This document shows, piece by piece, positions 1-5,181 of a stretch of 5,941 bases of DNA. The stretch's first letter is position 1. Each line of letters starts with the position of its first letter. The stretch comes from G020353115 sp964640125 (GTDB taxonomy: Bacteria; Bacteroidota; Bacteroidia; Bacteroidales; VadinHA17), in assembly GCA_964640125.1 (NCBI GenBank), contig CAZXGG010000122.1, positions 1 to 5,941 of the forward strand. The letters run 5' to 3'. A program made the translations under genes and the position numbers. The notes beneath the pieces are model-generated. The model did no database searches and was not told the origin of the DNA. It was given only the letters and a program-made list of their open reading frames with translations.

Positions 1-667
1 GTTTCCCGTCACCCAGGTTATTATCAACCATATAGGAACCGAGCCGGCCCAGAAATACATTCAGGTAATTGGGTTTTGCGATAGCAGCAACCAGGGCATT
101 CTGCCTTGCACTGAATTCAAGGGTGAAATTGACAGCGACACCAAGTTCACGCAGTCTTCTGGCTCCCAACAGTCCGGTAGCGGTATAGGGTACTTTGATG
201 ATGAAATGGTTGGGACAGATCTCAAAAAAGCGCTGCCCATATTCCACAATACCATCAAAATCATGAGCAAAATCGGTATGTAATTCCACGCTGACTTTTC
301 CTCCAAACCGCTCCACCAAACGCATCCCGTGTCTGGCATTCAAAATAAATGCTATTTCGAGTATCCGTGAACCGGGATCCATTTCCTTCAGAATACCATT
401 TGCCTCAGTGATGTAAGCATCATAGATCCCTTTCTGGATCTCTTTATTCAGTAACGTATTGTTCGTTGTCAATGCAGACATTTCAGTGGTCCAGATCTTA
501 GCCGCTTCTTCCATATCTCCTGTATCAAGCCATAGCTCTGTATCACAGCTGCGCAGGTTTAGCCAGAAGGGATCGGACGCATATTGAATCTCCTGCCTGT
601 GAATGTCAATTCCCATGTGTATAAAATCCTTAATCCTGTCTGAAGTGGTTGATTTATAGGTAATCAT
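1..667 (-). CDS. Transaldolase family protein, N-terminal 222 residues (gene cut by left edge)
   Basis: Reading the minus strand from ATG at 667-665 gives an open frame of 222 codons that runs off the window. Transaldolases are TIM-barrel class I aldolases of the non-oxidative pentose phosphate pathway that move a dihydroxyacetone unit through a Schiff base on lysine. Visible signatures: LWLDTGD at residues 45-51 (strand 1 with the conserved Asp48), ALTTNNTLLNKEI at 65-77 (like the family's TTNPSL segment), IIKVPYTATGL at 156-166 with Lys158 as the likely Schiff-base residue, and VNFTLEFSARQNALVAAI at 179-196. About 35 extra residues precede the first strand. The longer transaldolase-like proteins may have such an extension, whereas short fructose-6-phosphate aldolases start near the first strand. 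No other in-frame ATG lies between the promoter and 667; Met18 is a less likely start. Family assignment is strong. True transaldolase versus a related aldolase cannot be decided without the C-terminus. Confidence 0.88.
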   Translation of the reverse strand, partial: MITYKSTTSDRIKDFIHMGIDIHRQEIQYASDPFWLNLRSCDTELWLDTGDMEEAAKIWTTEMSALTTNNTLLNKEIQKGIYDAYITEANGILKEMDPGSRILEIAFILNARHGMRLVERFGGKVSVELHTDFAHDFDGIVEYGQRFFEICPNHFIIKVPYTATGLLGARRLRELGVAVNFTLEFSARQNALVAAIAKPNYLNVFLGRLGSYMVDNNLGDGK

Positions 668-714
668 AATAATCGCAGTTCTTAAATTTAGCAATACCCG
701 GATAACTATTCGGT

Positions 715-744
715 CAAAGATAAAGGATTGGATTCTCGTGGCAA
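715..744 (-). promoter_or_regulatory. Bacteroidota-type promoter for the transaldolase-family gene
   Basis: On the minus strand, TATCTTTG (715-722) matches the Bacteroidota -7 consensus TAnnTTTG at all six fixed positions. TTG (742-744) lies 19 bp upstream, the spacing known for the -33 element of the primary sigma factor of this phylum. Transcription would start near 708-711, leaving an untranslated leader of about 40 nt before the ATG at 667. A second candidate, TAAATTTA at 683-690, lacks a TTG at the right distance. Confidence 0.65.
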
Positions 745-795
745 TAAATAAAGAGTAGAATATATCAGTGAGTTTTTAACAGCAGAAAGGATGCC

Positions 796-819
796 TGATG
801 TAACAAAAAATTTACATCA
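796..819. repeat. 8-bp perfect inverted repeat, 8-nt loop
   Basis: TGATGTAA (796-803) and TTACATCA (812-819) are exact reverse complements around an A-rich 8-nt spacer. It lies about 75 bp upstream of the transaldolase promoter and downstream of the small membrane-protein gene. It could be a dyad operator or a weak stem-loop. On the minus strand the loop is T-rich but no T-run follows the stem, so it is not a classical terminator. Confidence 0.5.
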
Positions 820-834
820 CAGGATTTGAATCAT

Positions 835-890
835 ATTGGGGCTGTATTGAAATTTCGGTTTCCAGTTCTTTAGACTTTTACAGCCCCAAT
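835..890. repeat. 12-bp perfect inverted repeat (possible transcript-end stem)
   Basis: ATTGGGGCTGTA (835-846) and TACAGCCCCAAT (879-890) are perfect reverse complements separated by 32 nt. It begins 23 bp past the stop codon of the minus-strand membrane-protein gene, so it would form a stem in that gene's 3' untranslated RNA. It may stabilise or end the transcript. The long loop and lack of a following T-run argue against a standard intrinsic terminator. It could also be the ends of a short dispersed palindrome. Confidence 0.55.
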
Positions 891-912
891 CAGAATAACT
901 TTTTCGCAAAAA

Positions 913-1113
913 TTAACTTCCCGATGCTTCATCCACCGGGTACAATGCAGTAAATATTGCCAGCAGGAGGAAGGAGTTCGCAACATGGAAATAGTTCACT
1001 ACATGATTGACAAATAAAAATTTAGGCGAAAAGATCATGTCAATCAATGCAATCAGCATCAACAGCATGGCAATTACCGAAAAGAGGCGCAAGAGGAATT
1101 TTTTCCGTTTCAT
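913..1113 (-). CDS. Small two-helix membrane protein, hypothetical (66 aa)
   Basis: I do not recognise this protein. It opens with a basic stretch (MKRKK) followed by a hydrophobic segment at about residues 8-28 (LLRLFSVIAMLLMLIALIDMIF) and a second at about 44-60 (VANSFLLLAIFTALYPV). A short loop with HVVNYFH lies between them and the tail DEASGS is acidic/polar. The positive N-terminus suggests both ends face the cytoplasm with a hairpin in the inner membrane. The start is supported by an A/T-rich leader and a candidate promoter upstream, and the frame is a plausible gene rather than a shadow because no other gene overlaps it. It is divergent from the carboxypeptidase gene (175 bp between starts), so the two may share a control region. 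No functional motif is visible; it could be a small envelope or accessory protein. Confidence 0.6.
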   Translation of the reverse strand: MKRKKFLLRLFSVIAMLLMLIALIDMIFSPKFLFVNHVVNYFHVANSFLLLAIFTALYPVDEASGS

Positions 1114-1168
1114 AGTTATAGGTTTTAAAATATGAGGATTCTTCGTTTTACTTCTCAGGAATATTGAT

Positions 1169-1199
1169 TAAAATTACAGGAACTTTACTGTAAAATCAA
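1169..1199 (-). promoter_or_regulatory. Candidate promoter for the small membrane protein
   Basis: On the minus strand TAATTTTA (1169-1176) matches five of the six fixed positions of TAnnTTTG. A TTG (1197-1199) lies 20 bp upstream. This would give a leader of roughly 50 nt before the ATG at 1113. The region is AT-rich, so a chance match is possible. Confidence 0.35.
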
Positions 1200-1288
1200 G
1201 AAATCATCATAAAATTTCCTAACGTTATTTCCCTTACAGAATATTTCGTAATTTTATTTTCCAATTAACTATATAAACCGTTCTACCC

Positions 1289-3811
1289 ATGACAACCAGA
1301 CTTACCATTTCCCTTGCTCTGCTGGGATTTACCTTCACTATTGTAGCACAGTCCATCAAATCACCTGAGGATTATCTTGGATATCCGCTTGGCGATCAAT
1401 TTACTTTTCATCAGCTGGCGGTTGATTATTTTGAATATGTTGGCCAAACCTCACCCAATGTGCAGTATAAAACCTATGGCAGGACCTATGAAGGCCGTCC
1501 CCTGGGTGTTGCCTTCGTATCCTCGGAGGAGAATCTTGAGAATCTGGAACTCCTCCGTAAAAATAACCTGATTAATATTGGTCTCCTGGAAGGCGAGGAA
1601 GCTGGTAGACAGGTCCCCTTTATCTGGCTGAGTTATAATGTTCACGGCAATGAGTCAGTGGGTTTGGAAGCTGCTTTAAAAACCCTTTATGTTCTGGCTA
1701 CTCAATCCTTCGAAGGAGTAGCCGACTGGTTGAAGGAGTGTGTTATCGTTATTGACCCATGCCAGAATCCCGATGGCAGGGATCTTTATGCTTACCGGTA
1801 CCGGAGGTCAAAATCGGTACAGCCCAATGCCAATCCGGATGATTGGGAACACCATGAGGGTTGGCCAAGTGCCCGGTTGAACCATTACCTTTTTGATCTG
1901 AACAGGGACTGGACTTGGCAGACACAGGCAGAAACCCGGCAACGATTGAACTTATACAACCAGTATATGCCTCACGTACACGCTGATTTTCACGAAATGG
2001 GAGCCACCTCAACCTTCTTTTTTGCCCCCGGAGCAGATCCCTGGCATGAGGTTATCACACCATGGCAGCATGAATTTCATGAATTGACAGGAAAGGCAAA
2101 TGCAGCGCTGTTTGATGAACGGTTCAAACTCTATTTTAGCAAGGAGAGCTTCGACCTGTTTTGTCCCAGTTTTGGTGATACCTGGCCCCTGTTTAACGGA
2201 GCTATGGGTTTTACATACGAACAGGGTGGAGGAGGTTATTCAGGCCTTGCAGTCGTAAGAGAAACCGGCGATAGTTTGTCGTTGCAGGACCGGATTGAAG
2301 GTCACTTTCTTGCCGGGCTCGCCACCATTAAAGTCTCTTACGAAAACAGGGAAAAACTCACCAGCGAGTTTAATGCATACTTCAAATCGGGTTTAACCAA
2401 GCCTCTGTTTGAATATGAATCGGTGATCATAAAAGGGAACAACGATCATGCAGCGGTGAAGGATCTGCTCGAACTGCTCGATCGGAACCAGATCAGGTAT
2501 TCTTTTGCAGGGAACGTTGGAAAAACCTACACCGGTTTTGAGTACCTTGCCAACAAGAACGGGGAGGTAACCATTCAGGAAGGCGATATCCTGGTAGCTG
2601 CCCGTCAACCCCAGTCCCATTTTGTAAAGGTACTGTTTGAACCCGATTCAAAATACACCGATTCACTCAGTTACGACCTGACTGCCTGGGCACTACCCTA
2701 TGTTTATAATCTGAATGCCTATGCCCTGAAGGAGATCATCACTCCAAAAACAGGAAAGTTTATCCTTACATCAGCAGAAAACATACTTCCTGACTCAAAA
2801 TCCTATGCGTACGTTGTAAACTGGTCCGGTTTCGATGAAGTAAAATTCATGGCCGAGTTGCTTAAACAAAAATTCAGGATCAGGAATGCAATGAAACCAT
2901 TCACTGTCGGAAAACAGGAGTTCAACAGGGGAAGCCTGATTATCGCTCGTGGCGATAACAAACACCTGAAGGATTCTTTCGACCAGACCATTATTACCAT
3001 TGCAAACACTATTGGAGTGCAGCTCTACCCAACCAGTACAGGTATTGTGGATAAAGGGAAAGATCTTGGATCGAATTATGCTCCCCTGAAAAGCAAACCG
3101 GAAATTGCACTGGTTGGTGGCGAAGGAGTATCAAGCGGCACCTTCGGTGAATTATGGTATTTCTTCGAAAGGGAGATAAACTACCCGCTTACCGTACTTG
3201 GGACAGACTACCTGAATTCAGTTGACCTTTCCAAATATGATGTTCTGCTTCTTCCTTCCGGCTCCTATTCAAGACAGAAAGATAAACTACTTGAGTACGT
3301 CAGAGAGGGGGGCCGGCTGGTAGTGTTTGAACGGGCTATCTCCCTGTTTGCAGAAGAAAAAACAACCAATCTGTTCAATGCAGTGGAAGCCAGAAAAAAA
3401 GAGAAGGAGACTGAGAAGGAAAAAACCAAGACCGATGATCCCAGTCACCTGAAGAAATATGAAAACCAGCGCCGGGAGCGGCTTAAAGAACGTTCTGCAG
3501 GAAGCATATACCGGGTTGATATTGATGAAACCCATCCCTATGCCTTTGGACTGGGAAAGAAATGGTTTGTTATGAAAATGTCAGCCAACTTCCCCTTCCT
3601 GGATAAGGGAAACAACATTGGGTTCATCCTGAACAGTGAACCGGTCTCCGGATTTGCCGGAAGTGAATTTCAGAAAGAGGTAAAAAACAGCCTGGTAATC
3701 GGTTCCGAGCGGTTGGGAAGTGGTGAGATCGTTTACATAACGGATGATCCCTACTACAGGGCATACTGGAAAAGCGGCCGGGTGCTGCTCGGGAATGTAA
3801 TTTTCCGTTAG
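1289..3811 (+). CDS. Secreted M14-family zinc carboxypeptidase-like protein with C-terminal GATase1-like domain (840 aa)
   Basis: A signal peptide (residues 1-20, cut at IVA|QS) sends it across the inner membrane. Residues ~25-350 are an M14 metallocarboxypeptidase domain. HGNE gives zinc ligands His119 and Glu122, NPDG is at 160-163, and DLNRDW supplies Asn205-Arg206 (like Asn144-Arg145 of carboxypeptidase A). HADFHEMG holds the third ligand, probably His235, and TYEQGG holds Glu311 as the likely catalytic glutamate (Glu270 counterpart). Arg170-173 probably contain the Arg127 counterpart. The middle (~370-600) is beta-rich and unassigned. Residues ~604-690 (IALVGGEG through LLLPSGSY to GGRLVVFE) resemble a class I glutamine amidotransferase fold but contain no cysteine, so amidotransferase chemistry is unlikely. 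Residues 701-735 are a highly charged Lys/Glu/Arg stretch. Such fusions are known in Bacteroidota; substrates are unproven, most likely peptides in the periplasm or outside the cell. The frame is intact. A weak -7-like TAATTTTA lies at 1249-1256. Confidence 0.9.
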   Translation: MTTRLTISLALLGFTFTIVAQSIKSPEDYLGYPLGDQFTFHQLAVDYFEYVGQTSPNVQYKTYGRTYEGRPLGVAFVSSEENLENLELLRKNNLINIGLLEGEEAGRQVPFIWLSYNVHGNESVGLEAALKTLYVLATQSFEGVADWLKECVIVIDPCQNPDGRDLYAYRYRRSKSVQPNANPDDWEHHEGWPSARLNHYLFDLNRDWTWQTQAETRQRLNLYNQYMPHVHADFHEMGATSTFFFAPGADPWHEVITPWQHEFHELTGKANAALFDERFKLYFSKESFDLFCPSFGDTWPLFNGAMGFTYEQGGGGYSGLAVVRETGDSLSLQDRIEGHFLAGLATIKVSYENREKLTSEFNAYFKSGLTKPLFEYESVIIKGNNDHAAVKDLLELLDRNQIRYSFAGNVGKTYTGFEYLANKNGEVTIQEGDILVAARQPQSHFVKVLFEPDSKYTDSLSYDLTAWALPYVYNLNAYALKEIITPKTGKFILTSAENILPDSKSYAYVVNWSGFDEVKFMAELLKQKFRIRNAMKPFTVGKQEFNRGSLIIARGDNKHLKDSFDQTIITIANTIGVQLYPTSTGIVDKGKDLGSNYAPLKSKPEIALVGGEGVSSGTFGELWYFFEREINYPLTVLGTDYLNSVDLSKYDVLLLPSGSYSRQKDKLLEYVREGGRLVVFERAISLFAEEKTTNLFNAVEARKKEKETEKEKTKTDDPSHLKKYENQRRERLKERSAGSIYRVDIDETHPYAFGLGKKWFVMKMSANFPFLDKGNNIGFILNSEPVSGFAGSEFQKEVKNSLVIGSERLGSGEIVYITDDPYYRAYWKSGRVLLGNVIFR

Positions 3812-3931
3812 ATGGTATACCCGGCTGAACCTGATCATCGTAAAATAAAAACGGACCTGACACATAGTAAAAATGCACATTCACGGATATTGCTATAACA
3901 TTCAAATGAGAAAACAACAAACCTTAAAATC

Positions 3932-4567
3932 ATGAAAAAAAGAGTGTTAACGGGGATCATCTGTTTCCTGATAATCGTTTTCGCCGCTGGAGCCCAGGAT
4001 GAATCCATCCGATTCAGTAAAGGGAAATTCCTGGTGGGCATTGGCATACACATCGGCTTTTTCAGCCCGGACGATGTAAACCAGTATATTGAGTCCTGGC
4101 TTACAGAAGAAAACCTTATTGAATCAGTCGGTTTTTCAGATCTGGTTCTGAACCTGGGTGCCCATTTTGATCTGGGATACCGAATCAATGATTATGTTGA
4201 ATTGTATGGAACGATTGAGTATTCAGCAGGGATGAAGTATATTAAAGTAATTGGCGGGACCAGTAAATTTTTCAATTTCAACCGGTTTTCACCCGGAGTT
4301 GTCGCCAACGCGTTAATTCCCCTGTCCAAAAACGCAAAAAATTCGATATTTTTCGGGGGTGGTGTGTTCTATCACGCCATGCGGTTCGAAAATTATGAGT
4401 GTAACGTTCCGGGTTACAGGGGCCAGTTCGGGTTCAGCCTGAATAATTTCGGCTTTAATCCACAGGTCTATCTTGCCTACGATTTTGCAAAAGGAGAGGA
4501 TAAAACAGACGAAAGTTTTAAAATGGATTATTCGGGGATTCAGCTGGGGGTCAATCTGAATTTCTAG
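3932..4567 (+). CDS. Outer-membrane beta-barrel protein, small porin-like (211 aa)
   Basis: MKKR plus a hydrophobic stretch (residues 5-19) ending GA|QD gives a signal peptide cut after Ala21. The mature ~190 residues alternate hydrophobic and polar positions in beta-strand pattern: FLVGIGIHIGFF at 33-44, LVLNLGAHFDLGY at 71-83, VELYGTIEYSAG at 89-100, NSIFFGGGVFYHAM at 137-150, NPQVYLAYDF at 176-185 and the last strand YSGIQLGVNLNF at 200-211. The C-terminal Phe is the usual signal read by the BAM assembly machine. Size fits an eight-stranded barrel; no ligand or adhesin motif is visible. It starts 120 bp after the carboxypeptidase stop, so it could be co-transcribed or have its own promoter; I see no good TAnnTTTG box in the gap. 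The ATG is preceded by an A-rich leader. The stop TAG is followed directly by a second TAG, and the last stop base is also the first base of a perfect palindromic repeat. Confidence 0.78.
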   Translation: MKKRVLTGIICFLIIVFAAGAQDESIRFSKGKFLVGIGIHIGFFSPDDVNQYIESWLTEENLIESVGFSDLVLNLGAHFDLGYRINDYVELYGTIEYSAGMKYIKVIGGTSKFFNFNRFSPGVVANALIPLSKNAKNSIFFGGGVFYHAMRFENYECNVPGYRGQFGFSLNNFGFNPQVYLAYDFAKGEDKTDESFKMDYSGIQLGVNLNF

Positions 4568-4594
4568 TAGAGACGCGATTCATCGCGTCTCTAC
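4567..4594. repeat. Palindromic repeat 1 (GTAGAGACGCG hairpin), abutting the stop codon
   Basis: GTAGAGACGCGAT (4567-4579) and ATCGCGTCTCTAC (4582-4594) pair perfectly over 13 bp with only TC between them. The first base is the last base of the beta-barrel gene's stop codon. As RNA it makes a very stable hairpin at the very 3' end of the message, likely blocking 3' exonucleases; no T-run follows. Its right end, GCGTCTCTACA, recurs at 4694-4704. From memory, GAGACGC...GCGTCTC palindromes are dispersed in many Bacteroidota and cyanobacterial genomes. Confidence 0.85.
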
Positions 4595-4611
4595 AATACG
4601 GCTTAACCAGG

Positions 4612-4645
4612 AACATCAGGAATACCTGTTGAATGATGTTGTTTT
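4612..4645 (+). terminator. Possible terminator of the beta-barrel transcript
   Basis: AACATCA (4612-4618) pairs with TGATGTT (4634-4640) and is followed by GTTTT. A nested pair CAGG/CCTG sits inside the loop (4618-4621 and 4625-4628 approximately). The stem is AT-rich and the T-run short, so this is weak; it lies about 45 bp after the stop codon, a fitting place. Confidence 0.3.
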
Positions 4646-4678
4646 AATTACCAGTAATATCTAACGTGTTTAACCCAT

Positions 4679-4704
4679 AGACGCCCAGGTTGGGCGTCTC
4701 TACA
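4679..4704. repeat. Palindromic repeat 2 (AGACGCCCA hairpin)
   Basis: AGACGCCCA (4679-4687) and TGGGCGTCT (4691-4699) are perfect reverse complements with a 3-nt loop, followed by CTACA. The segment GCGTCTCTACA (4694-4704) is identical to 4585-4595 in repeat 1, in the same orientation 109 bp away. The inner stem differs (GGGC versus TCGC), so the two are family members with the same outer end and different cores. The left arm has lost the matching TGTAG end. Confidence 0.75.
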
Positions 4705-4770
4705 TTGGATAAATTTCCTGATTTATTATTGGATTTTGAACCAAGCAACCAGAAACCAGCACCCATTCTT

Positions 4771-4801
4771 TCAGTCCCTACGGGACGAATCTTTCTTACT
4801 G
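4771..4801. repeat. Short dispersed-type repeat, copy A (GTCCC TAC GGGAC)
   Basis: GTCCC (4774-4778), loop TAC, GGGAC (4782-4786) form a small perfect hairpin inside a ~31-bp unit that continues through TTTCTTACTG. A diverged copy lies at 4841-4869 in the same orientation. Together they look like short interspersed palindromes, not a gene. Confidence 0.7.
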
Positions 4802-4810
4802 ATTCTGATA

Positions 4811-4830
4811 GCAGCCATTAAAATGACTGC
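4811..4830. repeat. Imperfect palindrome between the two GTCCC repeats
   Basis: GCAGCCAT (4811-4818) and ATGACTGC (4823-4830) pair at seven of eight positions (one mismatch) around TAAA. It sits midway between the two GTCCC-type hairpins, so the three could stack as one folded unit in a read-through transcript. Confidence 0.4.
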
Positions 4831-4840
4831 CTATTACCTG

Positions 4841-4869
4841 TTAGTCCCTTCGGGATATGTTTCTTAATG
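4841..4869. repeat. Short dispersed-type repeat, copy B (GTCCC TTC GGGAT)
   Basis: TTAGTCCCTTCGGGA followed by TTTCTTAATG repeats copy A (4771-4801) at a 70-bp offset with a few substitutions and a 2-bp length difference. TCCC/GGGA still pair; the outer pair has become a G-T wobble. Only two copies exist and their spacing is not filled by a spacer array, so this is not a CRISPR. Confidence 0.65.
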
Positions 4870-4951
4870 TAAAAACCTCTGCCTTTAAAGTTGTACTATT
4901 AAATTTTTTCTCAACTCTTAGTAAGTTTTACTTAAAGATGGAAAAAACAAT

Positions 4952-4974
4952 TAATTAACTCAAGTTGCTAGTTA
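4952..4974 (+). repeat. Left terminal inverted repeat of the 225-bp element
   Basis: These 23 bp are the exact reverse complement of 5154-5176. The match stops inward at T4975 (right-end partner C) and outward at T4951, so the boundary is sharp. The first six bases (TAATTA) may be target-site sequence. Confidence 0.85.
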
Positions 4975-5017
4975 TTGCAAAAAGTTATATGATTTGCTTA
5001 AATTATAGAATTTCCCA

Positions 5018-5112
5018 TTGGAGAGTGACTCTCCGAGTCGCTCCTCCCGCCATCAGCGGGAGTTTACAGAGCGCTCTGGAGAGCGCAAACGACTTGGAAA
5101 GTCGTTCTCCAA
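5018..5112. other. GC-rich four-hairpin core of the inverted-repeat element
   Basis: TTGGAGA (5018-5024) pairs with TCTCCAA (5106-5112) and encloses four perfect hairpins in a row. A: GACTC/GAGTC, loop TCC, 5027-5039. B: CTCCCGC/GCGGGAG, loop CATCA, 5044-5062. C: GCGCTCT/AGAGCGC, loop GG, 5071-5086. D: AACGACTT/AAGTCGTT, loop GGA, 5088-5106. A (read on the minus strand), C and D share a CTY-GGA-RAG type centre, with matched changes on both sides of each stem. An alternative pairing GGAGAGT/ACTCTCC (5020-5034) competes with hairpin A and the outer stem. The whole is a multibranched fold in either strand's RNA. Role unknown: DNA ends for transposition, a transcript-end structure or a carried RNA are all possible. 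Confidence 0.75.
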
Positions 5113-5153
5113 AGGTGTTTTCTATACATACAATATGTCTGGCACTTCATCTG

Positions 5154-5176
5154 TAACTAGCAACTTGAGTTAATTA
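5154..5176 (-). repeat. Right terminal inverted repeat of the 225-bp element
   Basis: Exact reverse complement of 4952-4974. It is followed by TTATT and, 5 bp on, by the stop codon of the minus-strand lipoprotein gene. Confidence 0.85.
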
Positions 5177-5181
5177 TTATT

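Larger units (their letters stand above)
4952..5176. mobile_element. Miniature inverted-repeat transposable element-like unit (225 bp)
   Basis: The ends are perfect 23-bp inverted repeats (4952-4974 and 5154-5176), with ACTCAAGTTGCTAGTTA as their inner 17 bases. The interior is symmetric: AT-rich arms of 43 bp (10/43 G+C) and 41 bp (15/41) flank a 95-bp GC-rich core (54/95). There is no transposase and the only open frame (4965-5156) is not protein-like, so it would need an enzyme supplied in trans. The outermost TAATTA is itself palindromic and present at both ends. The target duplication could therefore be TA, TTAA or TAATTA, and the exact boundary is ambiguous. The right end stops 5 bp from the lipoprotein stop codon, so the element probably forms part of that gene's 3' untranslated RNA. 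I do not recognise the parent transposon family. Confidence 0.8.
4568..5181. other. 614-bp non-coding junction between convergent genes, filled with palindromic repeats
   Basis: The beta-barrel gene (plus) and the lipoprotein gene (minus) face each other across this stretch. In order it holds palindromic repeat 1, a weak terminator-like stem, palindromic repeat 2, two GTCCC-type repeats with a palindrome between them, an AT-rich gap (4870-4951, with a small TAAGT/ACTTA stem at 4922-4934) and the 225-bp inverted-repeat element. I see no credible protein-coding gene. A convergent junction has no promoters to disrupt, so insertions are tolerated there, and hairpins can end transcripts from both sides. 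Confidence 0.75.

Noticed and set aside
61..339. 92-codon minus-strand open frame
   Set aside because: It is out of frame with the transaldolase-family gene on the same strand, whose translation carries clear family motifs.
2069..2083. HEFHE in the carboxypeptidase (residues 261-265), resembling a HExxH zinc motif
   Set aside because: The spacing is HExH, not HExxH, and the M14 ligands HxxE (119/122) plus His235 already explain metal binding.
3812..3931. Promoter or regulatory RNA in the gap before the beta-barrel gene
   Set aside because: No good TAnnTTTG box with an upstream TTG and no strong hairpin; TAACATTC near 3896 matches only four of six fixed positions.
3581..4188. Three overlapping minus-strand open frames (99, 98 and 117 codons) antisense to the carboxypeptidase end and the beta-barrel start
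   Set aside because: Their translations show no signal peptide or domain pattern, and they lie opposite two well-supported genes.
4771..4869. Possible start of a CRISPR array
   Set aside because: Only two diverged copies, no third copy at 70-bp spacing, and no cas genes in the window.
5018..5112. Structured core as a tRNA-like gene
   Set aside because: It has four stems, but no T-loop GTTC, no anticodon arm of normal size and no 7-bp acceptor with a discriminator and CCA; pairings are tandem hairpins.
4965..5156. 63-codon plus-strand open frame inside the inverted-repeat element
   Set aside because: It starts within one terminal repeat and ends within the other, and it follows the hairpin repeats (SALES...DLES). 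It carries no recognisable domain. Its openness is explained by the palindromic sequence.
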